Below are positions 1 through 9,938 of a stretch of DNA of 64,000 nucleotides, in pieces. The notes below the pieces were generated by a model, which made no database searches, had not been told where the DNA came from, and saw only the letters and a program-made list of their open reading frames with translations. Every line of letters starts with the position of its first letter. Within the stretch, counting starts at the first letter, position 1. The position numbers and the translations under genes were made by a program. Source of the stretch: Diplodia intermedia (Eukaryota > Ascomycota > Dothideomycetes > Botryosphaeriales > Botryosphaeriaceae); contig JAKEKT010000046.1 of the NCBI GenBank assembly GCA_021495925.1, forward strand, positions 62,001 through 126,000, written 5' to 3'.

Positions 1-737
1 GCCGGATCAGTGCTTAAGGAAGGCGCATGAATGAGGCCATCAATCTTCTCGGCCAATTCGTCGTAGTCGCGCTCGGGATACTTCTCCAAGATATCCAGCA
101 CTTTGTCCAGCTCATTTGGCGTAGGCGAATTGCCATATTCGTCAACGAGAACAACATTGTAGATTGCAGGCCGCTGGGGTGCATTGGCCTGGTAGAACTT
201 CATGATATCACCAATCGTTTGGTCATGTTTCGCGGCGTATGCTATGTTGCCGCAGATGATTTCATTGAGAATAGGCCCTGTCATGGTGGCCATGATTGGG
301 AGTGTGATGTGGAGCCATTGCGCCAACTCGATGTTCTTGAGAGCGCGTCTCTCATTGCGTTCATCCTCCCATACTGCACGGAGCATGTCATGGTAGCTCA
401 CTGCGAGCAATTTTGCATATTTGTTGCCTGCCTTGATTGCTGGCTGAATGTTTTCCACTCGAAGAGCTTCTCGGCTTGACAAAGGCGCAGAGCCTACCGT
501 TTCATCGTCATCGTCGGTCTCTTGGCCGATTGTATTGGATGTGCCGAGCGTTTGCTGCGGAAGATCTGCTGAATTAGTTGAATCCTGTGGATTGTGCTGT
601 TGCGCTGAATCATTGGATCCCGCCATGGTGCTCGACCCTTGATCCTGGGACGGCGGCGGCTCTGTAATCTGTGTATCGTGAATTTGGCCTGAAGAAGGCA
701 AAGGGTGTGAGGACGACGGCTCGGGACTTGGTGCCAT
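1..737 (-). CDS. hypothetical protein, 3' part cut off by window edge
   Basis: An uninterrupted minus-strand frame runs from an ATG at 737 to the left edge (about 245 codons) with no intron. The first ~85 residues are Ser/Pro/Gln-rich and probably disordered, including a short acidic run (ETDDDDETV). The remainder looks folded and mostly helical, with a hydrophobic stretch around ITLPIMATMTGPILNEIICG and a Glu/Asp/Lys-rich helix near the break (KVLDILEKYPERDYDELAEK). I do not recognise a family. The gene is incomplete, so total length and C terminus are unknown. It is transcribed in the same direction as the MFS gene to its right. Even codon choice and the absence of stops across 735 nt support it being real; function is unassigned. 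Confidence 0.6.
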   Translation of the reverse strand, partial: MAPSPEPSSSHPLPSSGQIHDTQITEPPPSQDQGSSTMAGSNDSAQQHNPQDSTNSADLPQQTLGTSNTIGQETDDDDETVGSAPLSSREALRVENIQPAIKAGNKYAKLLAVSYHDMLRAVWEDERNERRALKNIELAQWLHITLPIMATMTGPILNEIICGNIAYAAKHDQTIGDIMKFYQANAPQRPAIYNVVLVDEYGNSPTPNELDKVLDILEKYPERDYDELAEKIDGLIHAPSLSTDP

Positions 738-1067
738 GGCTGTCGTGCAAAGGTTGTGGCTGTGCTGGTGAAAAAGGTTGCCGGGCGGGCCTTGTGCGCT
801 CGGGCTGTGGGCGGTCGCGCTAGCGCTAGCGCATAAGCGAAAAGAAATGAGCCCGCACCTGCCTAGTACATGCAAGTTAAAACAAACACGTCCCTACACT
901 GGATTCAACTACCCGCGTATGCAGGACCACCTCCATTGCTACATATTGGAAGCGCAGACGCCAAGCACCAGAACTGAATGATATCAAAGTCTACGAACCG
1001 CCAAGTCTACTCTAGAACAAACAATGGACAAGATGTTGGACGCGATGCCACCTGGGAACGTGACGGC
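738..1067. other. intergenic, short
   Basis: Non-coding gap holding the presumed promoter of the left-edge gene and the 3' end of the MFS transporter gene. A short direct doublet (gctagcgctagcgc) lies near 818. Nothing else is evident. Confidence 0.5.
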
Positions 1068-2939
1068 TCACTGATGGTAGCGATGGACCGCCTCCTCCGA
1101 CATGATGCCCTCGCCGGCCATTGCGCTTTGACGCTCCCGCCTGACAATCGCCCTGTTCAGCCACCAATACTGCACGTTTGCCAGGACGGTAAAGACCAGG
1201 CCGAGGCTGGTGAGGGCGACGATGACGGTCCAGCCGGTCTTGTACAGCGGCTTGTCGCTGGCCTGGAACAGCTGGCCTCCGACGATGCCGGCGGCGTTGG
1301 CGGCCATGATGAAGAGGGCCATGGTGATGCTGCGCTCGCCGGCGGAACGGGCGTTGAGGGCGAGCCAGGAGCCGTTGACGGCGTGGTAGGTCATGGAAAA
1401 GGAGAGGGCGAGGGTGAGGACGGCGTAGCGGGCGTGGTTGTCGTCGCTGTTGATGAGGGCGCGGTTGGCGATGGTGACGGCCCACCAGATGAGCACGCCG
1501 AGGAGGACGAGCGGACCGCGGAGGCCGAAGTGGTCCGCCAACAGGCCCCAGGAGACGTTCATGACCAGGGAGATCCAGCCACCGACGGAGACGAGGGCGT
1601 TGGAGACGAGGCGGCCGTAGCCAAAGGAGCTGACGAGCGTGGGGGCGTACGAGTTGAGCGTGCTGGTGGGGGCGATGGCTGTGAGGGTGAGGAGGAGGTG
1701 AGGGTACACCCGCCAGTTGCAGAGCTGGAAAGTCAGCGATGGTCTGTGGACGGAGGAGGGGGTGCGTACAGCATTCCGGAGCTCGGCCAGGTCAATCCAC
1801 TTCTTCTTTTGCAGCTTGCGGGGGTCGTCGAAGATGATGCGGCGACGGAGGATGTCTGCTTCGCGCTCGGTAAAGTAGCGGAAACCAAAGGCGCTCTTGG
1901 GCTCGAAGAGGCTCTTGGGGAACAAGACGGCAAAACAAACGCCGACCATGCAGGTGAAGATTCCCTCAATCTACACACGTCAGCTTGTGGGACCGAATAT
2001 CGGGAAGAGAACTTACGATAAAGAGCCACTGCCAGCCGGCAAGGTTGGCAACTCCTCTCATATGCAGACTGGACCGTCAGCGCCCTTCCATGACCGCAGC
2101 AGATGGCAAACTTACATGCCATAGCCAATCAGGCCGCTACTTGCGACGGCAGTCAGATTGCCAAGGAAGAATATGGAGAAGCGTTTGCTCGTTTCATCTC
2201 TCTTGTAGAAGAGGGAGATGGTGTAGAGACCGGCGGGAATGAAGCCGGCCTCACACAGACCGAGCAGGATCCTGGTCACCATGTACGCTGCCAGGCCTTT
2301 CTGGAAGGCTTGCAAAGTCGCAACAAGTCCCCTGGGATGGCGTCAGTTGGAGCCGTCGGCCGTGATTGGCTTTTGCGTACCAAGCAAAGATTTGACCACT
2401 GATCCATTTTTGCGGGCCGATCCGGAAAAGAATAAGGTTGCTTGGGATCTGGTGATGCTTAGCATGGACCGATGCTGCATCCGGACTGACGTGGTGGTAC
2501 CTCCAAGATGACGATGCCGGCGGAGAGCAGCTGCTGGCCAACGTTGAACTGGAACTGCGTGATGCCCACGTCCTCCATGAAGTAATCGGTCAAGGCATTT
2601 CCACGGTGGGGGCGTCAATACGAGAAGCACGGCTGCGGAGTGAAAGCACATACATGTTGCCACGATCCAGCTGGAGGGCGTAGAAGCCAAGCACGAGCAG
2701 CGGCATCACAACCAAGTCCAGTCTGGCGAGGTCAGCACGGCACGCAGAGGCACGCGGCGGCAAGCATACTTTCGCACCAACTTCTTCTCCTCGGCGGCCG
2801 TCCAGTCGATCTCATCATTCTCGCTGAGCGACGGGCTTTGGTCTTGAAGATAGTCGGTTACCGGTTTCTTTTCGAGGGGCTCGGCTGTAGGGCGGGATGC
2901 GGGCTCATGAGAAGCAAACAATACCATCTTGACGGGCAA
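1068..2939 (-). CDS. MFS transporter, anion:cation symporter (allantoate/vitamin permease-like)
   Basis: Membrane transporter of the major facilitator superfamily, most like fungal ACS permeases for allantoate, nicotinate or pantothenate; the substrate cannot be fixed from sequence. Inferred exons (transcript order) are 2939-2770, 2722-2654, 2603-2501, 2448-2381, 2331-2116, 2068-2017 and 1970-1068, giving about 526 residues. Family landmarks in order: LDLVVMPLLVLGFYALQLDRGN (TM1), GITQFQFNVGQQLLSAGIV, LILFRIGPQKWISGQI, LGLCEAGFIPAGLYTIS with YKRDETSKR, then MRGVANLAGWQWLFIIEGI before a long C-terminal half with a cytosolic loop and six TM helices. A second in-frame ATG lies at 2927. Oddity: the second intron (2604-2653) begins GTATGT, but the acceptor that keeps the frame (LDRGNI|GNALTDYF) ends ACCG rather than AG. 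Either splicing is non-canonical or the allele is damaged. Confidence 0.88.
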
Positions 2940-3887
2940 GCAGCGGTTCGAAATCGGAGGGCTCGTCCTTGACTGAGAAGATGGAAGAGGCGGCGGTGGG
3001 CCAGGCGCGCGACAGAGGGGCCACGGCAGCCCTTAAAAACGACATGCTCCTGTGCAGAGGAGGTGCAAATCTGGGTCCACAGTTTGAAAAGCCGTCGGCC
3101 GGGGGCCTGCCTTCGTCCTCCATGGTAGACACGCGGCGGCGACTAGGTTCGCGGCTGGCGCGACGGCTGCGAGGGTAGCAGGTGCGGCAATATGACAGGG
3201 CAGCGAAGCGGCGCGGGTGGGGCGATTGCGCATGCGAGTGATGTACGGGGGCAGGTCTGGCGGGCGATCTGGTATACGGGATGGGCAGAGGAAGCAGTTG
3301 CAACGCGTCTGCCAAAGTCAAACTAAGGGGACGTGTCGAATGGGAGGGTGACGTACCCCTGTCGCGTCTCGGGCCAGCCAATCAGCGTCGTCGCAGCTAC
3401 TTGATGCCATCTGCAAGACGACTTGCGTGCTGAGCACAACATCGCTCAATTTAGGTTTCCAACGCCGCTCGCCGTTGGTATTGAATGCCTCGGCCACGAC
3501 GGTTTTGCCCCGGTCAGAGAAAACAAGGCCCGTCGCTGTGGTGAGGATCCATCCCCAGTCAGAACAACTACATCCACAACCGAAGCTTGGGATTTCTTCA
3601 AGTATCACCATCTTAACCATTACTCAGCGAACCGGCATTAAGGCCTCCATGACAGCCCAATTTACCGGGTTGACGGACCATTTCCCTCCAAGATTCAGCG
3701 GTCTGCATGACACTAGTCTCCTCACTTGAGATCCATTTCACAAGGATGTTATTGTGCCGAAATATGATAACAGAAGTAAATACAATGAAACTCATTAGAC
3801 ATTCCATCAACATGATAAGAAGAGCAGAGTGAATAACGACGCCTAATCCTCCAGGTCAATCCAAAACGCCGCCAAACCAGTCCGGCC
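2940..3887. other. intergenic region upstream of MFS gene
   Basis: About 950 bp between the 5' end of the MFS gene and the 3' end of the heme lyase gene, both minus strand. Frames here are short and lack family features. It presumably holds the MFS promoter and the heme lyase 3' UTR. Confidence 0.5.
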
Positions 3888-4907
3888 TCACCTCCTGGCA
3901 GCCTCTTGGGCCTGTTGAGCCTGAAGCTGCTCCCTGATGTTGCCACCAACTGCTCTCCACCAAACATCACGACCCCAGCGAACCGCTCTCTCCGCCGCCT
4001 GACCGGGCGTATCGATGGCTGGCCTGACATCAAGATAGAAGACAGGCATGCCATGCTCGGGCTCGCCCTCGTAGTAATCAATGACATACCTCTTCTCCAC
4101 AGTCTCCCCATTCGGCAGGTTCCTCTGCACGAACCAATCATGCCTGTCGAATGGCGGCTCGGAGTTGAACTGACTCGGCCAGACTTGAGCCAGGTACTGC
4201 ATCATCCGCGCCTTGGGAGTCAACTCCCCGGGTCTACCCATGAACCTCGTCAACTGCGGCGGCGGCGTCTCCTTGTCGGGCCACCTCTCAAGCAGCTCTC
4301 CGGCCTGGCTCCCCTCTTCACCCTGCGCGCTCGTCTTCCATCCATGCACGATGCCCCTGGAGAAGCGACGCTCCCACTCCAGGATCTCGGCCCAGGCGCC
4401 CTCGTTCAAAAAGTTGTGCACCGCAACCATACTCTCGACCGCATCCTGAGGCGTGTCCGTGTAGCCCTTGCGCAGCATGGCGTTGTACATCTGCTGCGGG
4501 CTGGGATACTCCCAGTTGCCTCCGCCGTCGCCGCGGGGAATGGACGAAGCCTCGCGATCGGTCGGCAGGTCAACCGTCTGGTGTTCGGCACGTTCCTGCG
4601 ACAGGTTCGACGGCATGAAATTGAGCGGATTGAGCCTCTCGAGCAGCCCGGACTTTGGATGCGCGTCGTCTTTCTTCTCCGGCGGAACGTAGGGACATGC
4701 GCCGGCGGGGGTGGCGGAAGGCTTCGGAGGTGCGGGCGGAGCAGCACCTTTCTGATGCATCGGACAGCCGGGCTGCGAAAGTTAGCACAAAGCCCTTGGA
4801 TTTGTCCAGCGCGGAAGACGCACAGGCGGGGAGGCGTTGGAGGATCGAGGCATGGCATGCGGGGCGACAGGTGCCGCAGGCTCTGGGTCCGCCCAAAACC
4901 AACCCAT
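3888..4907 (-). CDS. CYC3: holocytochrome c synthase (cytochrome c heme lyase)
   Basis: Mitochondrial intermembrane-space enzyme that covalently attaches haem to apocytochrome c. Two exons, 4907-4824 and 4772-3888, give 322 residues; the intron starts GTGCGT and ends TTTCGCAG. The N terminus (MGWFWADPEP) carries two Cys-Pro haem-regulatory-type motifs, GCPMHQ (Cys31) and CPYV (Cys54), typical of fungal heme lyases. The core shows NPLNFMPSNLS, the IPRGDGGGNWEYPSPQQMYNA signature, VHNFLNEGAWAEILEWE, LTPKARMMQYL, PPFDRHDWFVQR and VIDYYEGEPE, all family-diagnostic. The length matches fungal family members. Yeast separates cytochrome c (CYC3) and c1 (CYT2) lyases; the symbol follows the c-type and the split was not tested here. 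Confidence 0.93.
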
Positions 4908-5255
4908 GGTGAACTGCTGTGCGGGGTGTGGATAAAGGAAAAGGCAGATTGCGGGCAGGGTGTTGCTTTGCGGCGGAGGTGAGGGAAGAAAGTTGCGGAG
5001 CAAGGGCCACGATGATGGCAATGGTCTCAGGGCCTCTCGCGGCCCCGACTCGCCTCCGGCCAAAGACTCTGCCAGCGGCCACTACTACGCCGACCCGGAT
5101 TCACCCATCCACTCTCAGCCTTGTACCCGTGCCAAGCATTCTTTAGCGCGCCTCCTGTGGCGCAATCTTTACTCTTGAAATAATCAAGTGCTGATTGGCT
5201 CGTCTATTACACATTCTATTCTACTCTTACCCAACACCGTTAGATGCAACCACCT
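4908..5255. promoter_or_regulatory. upstream region of the heme lyase gene
   Basis: About 350 bp between the heme lyase start and the 3' end of the UFD1-like gene on the same strand. It must hold the CYC3 promoter and the neighbour's 3' UTR. No motif stands out. Confidence 0.4.
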
Positions 5256-7652
5256 CTATCTGGCTTCACTTCTCTGTGGTGCCCATCCCTTCAACCATTC
5301 CCTTCCTCTCTGTAAATCCCCTCCTTCCGCCTCCATTGCGGCAACGCACCACTCCAATGCATAACCACCTTTACCACTCACATCCTCCTCTGCTGCCAAC
5401 ATCTCCGCCAAGTTCTTCCTCCTCTGACTTGACTCGTCTGTACAGAAATGTATCAGAGTCTCCGGAGTCTCTCCATCCTTCACCTGCAACTTCTCTAGCA
5501 GTGGCTTGATGAGCGGCAAGGCTTCCTTCATTGACAATGCAGCCGGCTCAATGCCCTGGTTTTGACGTCCACTTTGGCACATCTCATTCCGGCACCATTC
5601 TTTCCCACATCCCTTGGTCAATTGTGTAAGATATCTCCGTTCCACCCGTCTCCGTAAAGCTTTACCTTCCGGATCATACATGCTGACGTAGAGCGGACCG
5701 AAACAAACGCCACAGAGTCCTAGATCATTCTCCGGACCTTGGGAATTGCCCAGTTTGAATGCGATGCGTGTATCACCCGTCTTGCTGGCCCCATCGAGCG
5801 TTCGGCCACAGTTGACATTACGACAGAGGCGTGGGGCAGGACGGCTGAGCTTCTCAAACTCGTGATGTTTGGAATGAGTGGCCATGTCGCGGAGCCGAAT
5901 GATCTTGTTGCAAAGATGACACTCGGTCGTCCTCCCACCATCGGCGAGTTCGTGTGGTGTGAGGTTTGAAAGGAGGGCTTCCGGGTTCGGTTCATCAGGA
6001 TCACCCTCTTGTGGAACTTCGAGATGACAGAACTGGCAGAGGATGTGTTTTCCAGGGCAAACCGTTGTCTTGTGATGTGCCAATTGGGAAAGAGAAGTGA
6101 AGGTGCGATCGCAGCTGTCGCAGGTATAAGATTGGTGGAACATGGCATCGTGTTTTGAATGACCAAGAGCCGTGTTCCCATGAAACGTGTCGTGAGGGCA
6201 GTGCCAGTGATTTTGAAAGGCTTCGGAGCGTTTTTGGAAGACTTGATCGCAACCCTTTGGACATATTATGTTGTTCCTCAAGCAAAAGTTCTCATGAAGA
6301 AACAAACTTCGTTCCGGGACCCACTGGTGGCAATTCTTGCATTGCACATCACCAGGGTTTGGTGGAGCATTGTCCGAAGCCGTGGAACTCTGAATGGCGT
6401 CGTCTTGGGGATCGAAAGGCACCGCGCGGATCCGGTAGGTTTTGGGTGATTTCGTAGTGGACGTATTCTCAGGGGTATAGGCGTGGACAGAAACCCACAA
6501 AGATTCGGCGTCTTCCAACTCCACATTGGTCGGTCGCAGTCTTACTCGCTTGGGGTATGTGCTAGACACGTCTGCAAAGACATGCTCCTCGGCACGTGGC
6601 CTAGCTCGTTGTCGAGGACCAAATGGGCTGACGTATAAATCGAGCTCATCCTCTTCGTCCACTTCGCTCAGCTCGATTTCAATGCCTTGGGATCGTATCC
6701 ATGAGGGTATCTCGTAATCCACGTATTCGCCATCCAGGACCTGACCGGGCTCGGCTTTCAACAGGCCGAGGTTTCCGCCTGGTGAACTGCCTTCTGTTGT
6801 TCCCGGTGCCTTTTGAGCCTTGGCGGCAATCTTCTTAAGTGTCTCCCTTGCTTGCTCTTCATTCAAAGCTTCAATATCCACCTCCAGGTCTGTATCCACC
6901 ACACAAACCCCGTCCCCTTCTGGCTTGAAGCCATCAATAAGAAACCTGAACTCCTCTCTCTTGCCTCCAACGCCGCGACCGCCGGGTATCACTAGTATTT
7001 CGCCATTCGTTAACGTCGTGAAATTCGTACGCATGTGTTGCTCCAAAAGGGATTTCCAGTCCGCGGGATCATAACCGGCCTCCAACGGGCGAAGTTTCAC
7101 AAATGTGCCCTTCGGGAGTTGATAGGCGTGTACAGTAATCCTTGCCCTGCCATTTCCGTTTACTGAAATGTCCGCCGCGTCGTTTGCCATTGTTGTATCC
7201 TCATCGCTAGTGTTCCCGCTGGAGGGCCAGCCATCCCCTTCGCCATCCGACTCAACCCCGAGAGACTCCCTTAGGAACTTGCTCAGAACGACTTCGCCGT
7301 CTTCTGCGGAAAACTCCCGGATACCAGCATACGCCGCCTTTCCATTGTCGGGATTGACCAGTCGAAAGGTAAGAGGGTGTGGTAGCTGCTGGACACGGTC
7401 CTGGTACTGCAGCTCACGCGCGTGACGCTCAGCAGCAAAGGTATGGGGGTTGAAAGGATCGAAAGTGACCGTATGCGGCTGGTTCGACGAGGACTGGGCC
7501 GAGACCATGGGGGCGGCTGCCAGTAGCTGTTCGAGAGCGGAAGCCGGAAGTAGGAGCTTGTCGCCGGGGAGGTGTCGCGACTTGGACGGCGCGGCGACGG
7601 CAAACTGGGCGGACCACCGCAAGGGAGCGGGTTCTGCGGGCTCGGAAGCCAT
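5256..7652 (-). CDS. UFD1-domain protein with C-terminal zinc fingers
   Basis: Single-exon gene of 798 residues counted from MASEPAEPAP at 7652. The same frame is open to an ATG at 7805, but the extra 51 residues are low quality and probably 5' UTR. The N-terminal ~265 residues resemble the UFD1 double-psi barrel that binds ubiquitin with Cdc48/Npl4 (LRWSAQFAVAAPS, GDKLLLPASALEQLL, LPKGTFVKLRPLEAGY, LLEQHMRTNFTTLTNGE). A Ser/Asp-rich linker follows. From about residue 438 there is a Cys/His-rich array (CKNCHQWVP, CPKGCDQVF, CDSCDRTFTSLSQLAHH, CQFCHLEVP, CHLCNKII) like TRAF/C2H2 fingers, then a helical tail. Classical Ufd1 is 300-400 residues, so this is the longer finger-bearing paralogue type of fungi. 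A role in ubiquitin-dependent quality control is inferred from domains only. Head to head with the F-box-like gene. Confidence 0.88.
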   Translation of the reverse strand: MASEPAEPAPLRWSAQFAVAAPSKSRHLPGDKLLLPASALEQLLAAAPMVSAQSSSNQPHTVTFDPFNPHTFAAERHARELQYQDRVQQLPHPLTFRLVNPDNGKAAYAGIREFSAEDGEVVLSKFLRESLGVESDGEGDGWPSSGNTSDEDTTMANDAADISVNGNGRARITVHAYQLPKGTFVKLRPLEAGYDPADWKSLLEQHMRTNFTTLTNGEILVIPGGRGVGGKREEFRFLIDGFKPEGDGVCVVDTDLEVDIEALNEEQARETLKKIAAKAQKAPGTTEGSSPGGNLGLLKAEPGQVLDGEYVDYEIPSWIRSQGIEIELSEVDEEDELDLYVSPFGPRQRARPRAEEHVFADVSSTYPKRVRLRPTNVELEDAESLWVSVHAYTPENTSTTKSPKTYRIRAVPFDPQDDAIQSSTASDNAPPNPGDVQCKNCHQWVPERSLFLHENFCLRNNIICPKGCDQVFQKRSEAFQNHWHCPHDTFHGNTALGHSKHDAMFHQSYTCDSCDRTFTSLSQLAHHKTTVCPGKHILCQFCHLEVPQEGDPDEPNPEALLSNLTPHELADGGRTTECHLCNKIIRLRDMATHSKHHEFEKLSRPAPRLCRNVNCGRTLDGASKTGDTRIAFKLGNSQGPENDLGLCGVCFGPLYVSMYDPEGKALRRRVERRYLTQLTKGCGKEWCRNEMCQSGRQNQGIEPAALSMKEALPLIKPLLEKLQVKDGETPETLIHFCTDESSQRRKNLAEMLAAEEDVSGKGGYALEWCVAAMEAEGGDLQRGREWLKGWAPQRSEAR

Positions 7653-8047
7653 GCTGGGCGCGCGAGGAATGGGTAGTAAGGAGGAAAGGGCGCAGCGAGA
7701 CAGGAGCAATAAAAGGAGCGAGGCAGGCGCGGCGGTAACTTCTCGAAAGTCGGCAATCCAATTGTAAGCAGGCGAAAGTAGCGGCCGGCGGTCGCGGTGA
7801 CGCAAAAGCCGATAAGATAAGCGGGCGCCCGGGACCTAGGCCGCTTACGGCAAGAGCGCTGGCTGGAGCGTCAGCCGGGATGACAGCATTGCTTGACATG
7901 ATGGGATTGTCTGGTCGAACGACTCCCACGCACTCGTTGCGGCTGCTGCGTGCGCCGTCGCATATATTGCGCGCGTCTCCCTCTGCCTCCGCCTCCACAC
8001 TTTTCTCTTTTCCAAAGCTCCTCTCCGCTTCGTCGAGCATCCCTTCA
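7653..8047. promoter_or_regulatory. divergent promoter between UFD1-like and F-box-like genes
   Basis: About 395 bp separate the two likely start codons (7652 minus, 8048 plus). Both flanking frames extend into it without strong coding character, so it most likely carries two 5' UTRs and a shared promoter. A pyrimidine-rich tract lies just before 8048. Confidence 0.45.
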
Positions 8048-9415
8048 ATGGCTGCAGCTGCGGACGCCACACCCCTCACGCTTTACGACTTGTTGAGCAA
8101 CTCACTCCTCCTGCGCCAGATTGCGCCCTACCTGCCGCCCGCGTCCCTCTTCTCCCTCGCGCTCGCAAGCCGGGCTTTCCGGGCGCTGGTCTACCACTCA
8201 CCTGACACAGTCCGCTACCTGGATCTTTCGACGGTCAGCTCTGCCGTCGTCGCAACCAACAAAAATGAGCCCCTCGACCGCGGCGGCAACAGCTGGCGCG
8301 CCGAGCCCATGGACGAAGCGGTGACCGAGGACGAGTTCTACTCCGGACCGCTTCTCGGTATATTCTCTCGACTGGCCAGCAAGAAGCACCACAACATCCT
8401 GGAGCACGTCCACACGCTGGTGCTCGACGGGCTCAGCGTACCGGCCGACCTGGTGCGCGAGATAATCGCCGAAGACCGCTTCAACGTGCGCATCCTGTCG
8501 ATCCGCGAGGTGGAGCATCTCAACGAGCACAAGCTGCAGCAAGTCTTGCGGTATGCGGTCCGCCCCACCCGCCCGCCGGGCACGCCTCGTCTCAAGGGCC
8601 TGTACGTCTTTGGCGCCAGAGAACCCGGTCCTGCGACGGAGCCCGTGTCGTCCAAGAAGCAGCGGAGCCCGCCCCGCACCCCTGGCGGTGTCATGAGCTC
8701 TCTTGGCGCGCAGATCGGGGCGGAATGGAACCAGCGGTCCAGCGACGCCCTGTCGTGCGCCTTGGCACGCTCCGAGCACCACAAGTGGTACCAATCCGAG
8801 GGGCGTGTGCTGCGCAAGCGGCCATCTGCGGAATGGGCTGAGACACTCAAGGCGTGCGAGGGTATCATCTTCTTTGACGCCGTGCTCTGCCGGGGGCCGC
8901 GTCACGATATTGCCGCCGCCTACGCCGACAGCGGATCCCAGGCTGCCTACCTCCCGCCTGCCGTTGCCAGCGTTGCCCTGGGGCCGGCAGGGTGCCAGAG
9001 CTGTCACGACTGTCCCGAGGGTCCGGCCGTTTTCCGTGATTCACCAGCACATCACTTGCCCCTGTTGAGCCCGCCACCGCTCCACTCCTCAACAATCCGG
9101 GCCGCTCAGCAGCCATCCACGCTTCCAGGCACTCCACCGCCGAGACTGATAGTCCGGTGCGAAGAATGCCTTCGCGGCCGTTGGTGTGAGCGGTGCAACA
9201 AGTGGTGGGACGAGAAGTGCTTCGTCGGCAGCGTAAGCACCGTCGACACCAACGGCTCAACCCTTACAGCCCTGCAGCAAACCGAAGTCCTCCAAGAAAT
9301 GGCAGCCGAGGGAAACCCTCCACAAGATATCAAGGTACATATGGGCCTCTGCACTGCACACTGCCTGGTCGAGGAGATGATGTCTGGGGCCGGGAGCGCT
9401 GGTATGTGGGGATGA
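8048..9415 (+). CDS. F-box-like, cysteine-rich hypothetical protein
   Basis: Open frame from ATG 8048 (456 residues); an in-frame ATG at 7880 would add 56 poor-quality residues. The start shows an F-box-like helix set (LTLYDLLSNSLLLRQIAPYL, PASLFSLALASRAFRALVY) followed by YLDLSTV, which suggests an SCF ubiquitin ligase substrate adaptor; this is inferred. The middle contains leucine-rich segments (HVHTLVLDGLSVP, VRILSIREVEHL) like degenerate LRRs. The C-terminal third is zinc-finger-like: CQSCHDCPEG, CEECLRGRWCERCNKWWDEKC and GLCTAHCLVEEMM. The frame ends GMWG-stop at 9413-9415, yet further Cys-rich exons lie downstream (9590-9938). A GTATGT donor overlaps the last codons, so the C terminus may be produced by splicing. 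Divergent from the UFD1-like gene. Confidence 0.8.
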   Translation: MAAAADATPLTLYDLLSNSLLLRQIAPYLPPASLFSLALASRAFRALVYHSPDTVRYLDLSTVSSAVVATNKNEPLDRGGNSWRAEPMDEAVTEDEFYSGPLLGIFSRLASKKHHNILEHVHTLVLDGLSVPADLVREIIAEDRFNVRILSIREVEHLNEHKLQQVLRYAVRPTRPPGTPRLKGLYVFGAREPGPATEPVSSKKQRSPPRTPGGVMSSLGAQIGAEWNQRSSDALSCALARSEHHKWYQSEGRVLRKRPSAEWAETLKACEGIIFFDAVLCRGPRHDIAAAYADSGSQAAYLPPAVASVALGPAGCQSCHDCPEGPAVFRDSPAHHLPLLSPPPLHSSTIRAAQQPSTLPGTPPPRLIVRCEECLRGRWCERCNKWWDEKCFVGSVSTVDTNGSTLTALQQTEVLQEMAAEGNPPQDIKVHMGLCTAHCLVEEMMSGAGSAGMWG

Positions 9416-9589
9416 AGGAAGTAAAAAAACTCAGGACCCCAGCAAGAACGCTTGTCTCTCGGAACAACAATCAAGGACCGGAGAACAGGGACTCAAACAC
9501 GCGCTCAGGATCTCGGCCCCAGCATTCACAGAGGTATGTCCGTGTGAAGGTCTTTAGCCCGGAGTAGCTGACACGGACCGAACCTACAG

Positions 9590-9938
9590 ATCGGTGTAAA
9601 GCGGGAATGCTTTGGCTGCGGTCCGACTGTACGTGAAGATCCACACTACCATCTCGTTGATCCATCTTCAAGTCCCATCACAGATCGTCCGTGCCTTGAA
9701 CCGAGCTTGACTGACCGCTTGCGACCATGCAGTGCGCTGACTGCAAAGCCCTGTTCATCCGCGCCTGCCGCACCTGCCGCAACGAGTACTGCATTATCGA
9801 TAACGACGGCTCTTCCGCTATCGCTGTATGATCCTTCTCTGGTTCGACTATCATTTAAAGAACCTGATCTGATGAATACCCGCTCTACAGTGCGATTGGT
9901 GCAACTACAGCGGCCGACGGACCCGGGAGCTCTACTGA
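9590..9938 (+). CDS. probable additional 3' zinc-binding exons of the F-box-like gene
   Basis: Three phase-0 blocks with good splice sites form a continuous Cys-rich reading: 9590-9628 (IGVKRECFGCGPT), 9733-9825 (CADCKALFIRACRTCRNEYC and on) and 9891-9938 (CDWCNYSGRRTRELY-stop). Introns start GTACGT and GTATGA and end CATGCAG and CTCTACAG. The regular CxxC spacing is unlikely by chance and suits a treble-clef or RING-like tail. The join to the upstream exon is unsettled: the GTATGT donor at 9396 is phase 1, whereas 9590 needs phase 0, so an intermediate exon or another donor is required. The blocks could alternatively be a degraded tail no longer used. Confidence 0.5.

Noticed and set aside
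978..2021. 347-codon plus-strand frame opposite the MFS gene
   Set aside because: Asp/Gly/Val-rich mirror of a membrane-protein gene; the minus strand has the genuine transporter motifs and introns.
7653..7805. N-terminal 51-codon extension of the UFD1-like frame
   Set aside because: Leu-rich, non-conserved-looking and upstream of a good start at MASEP; more likely 5' UTR of a divergent promoter.
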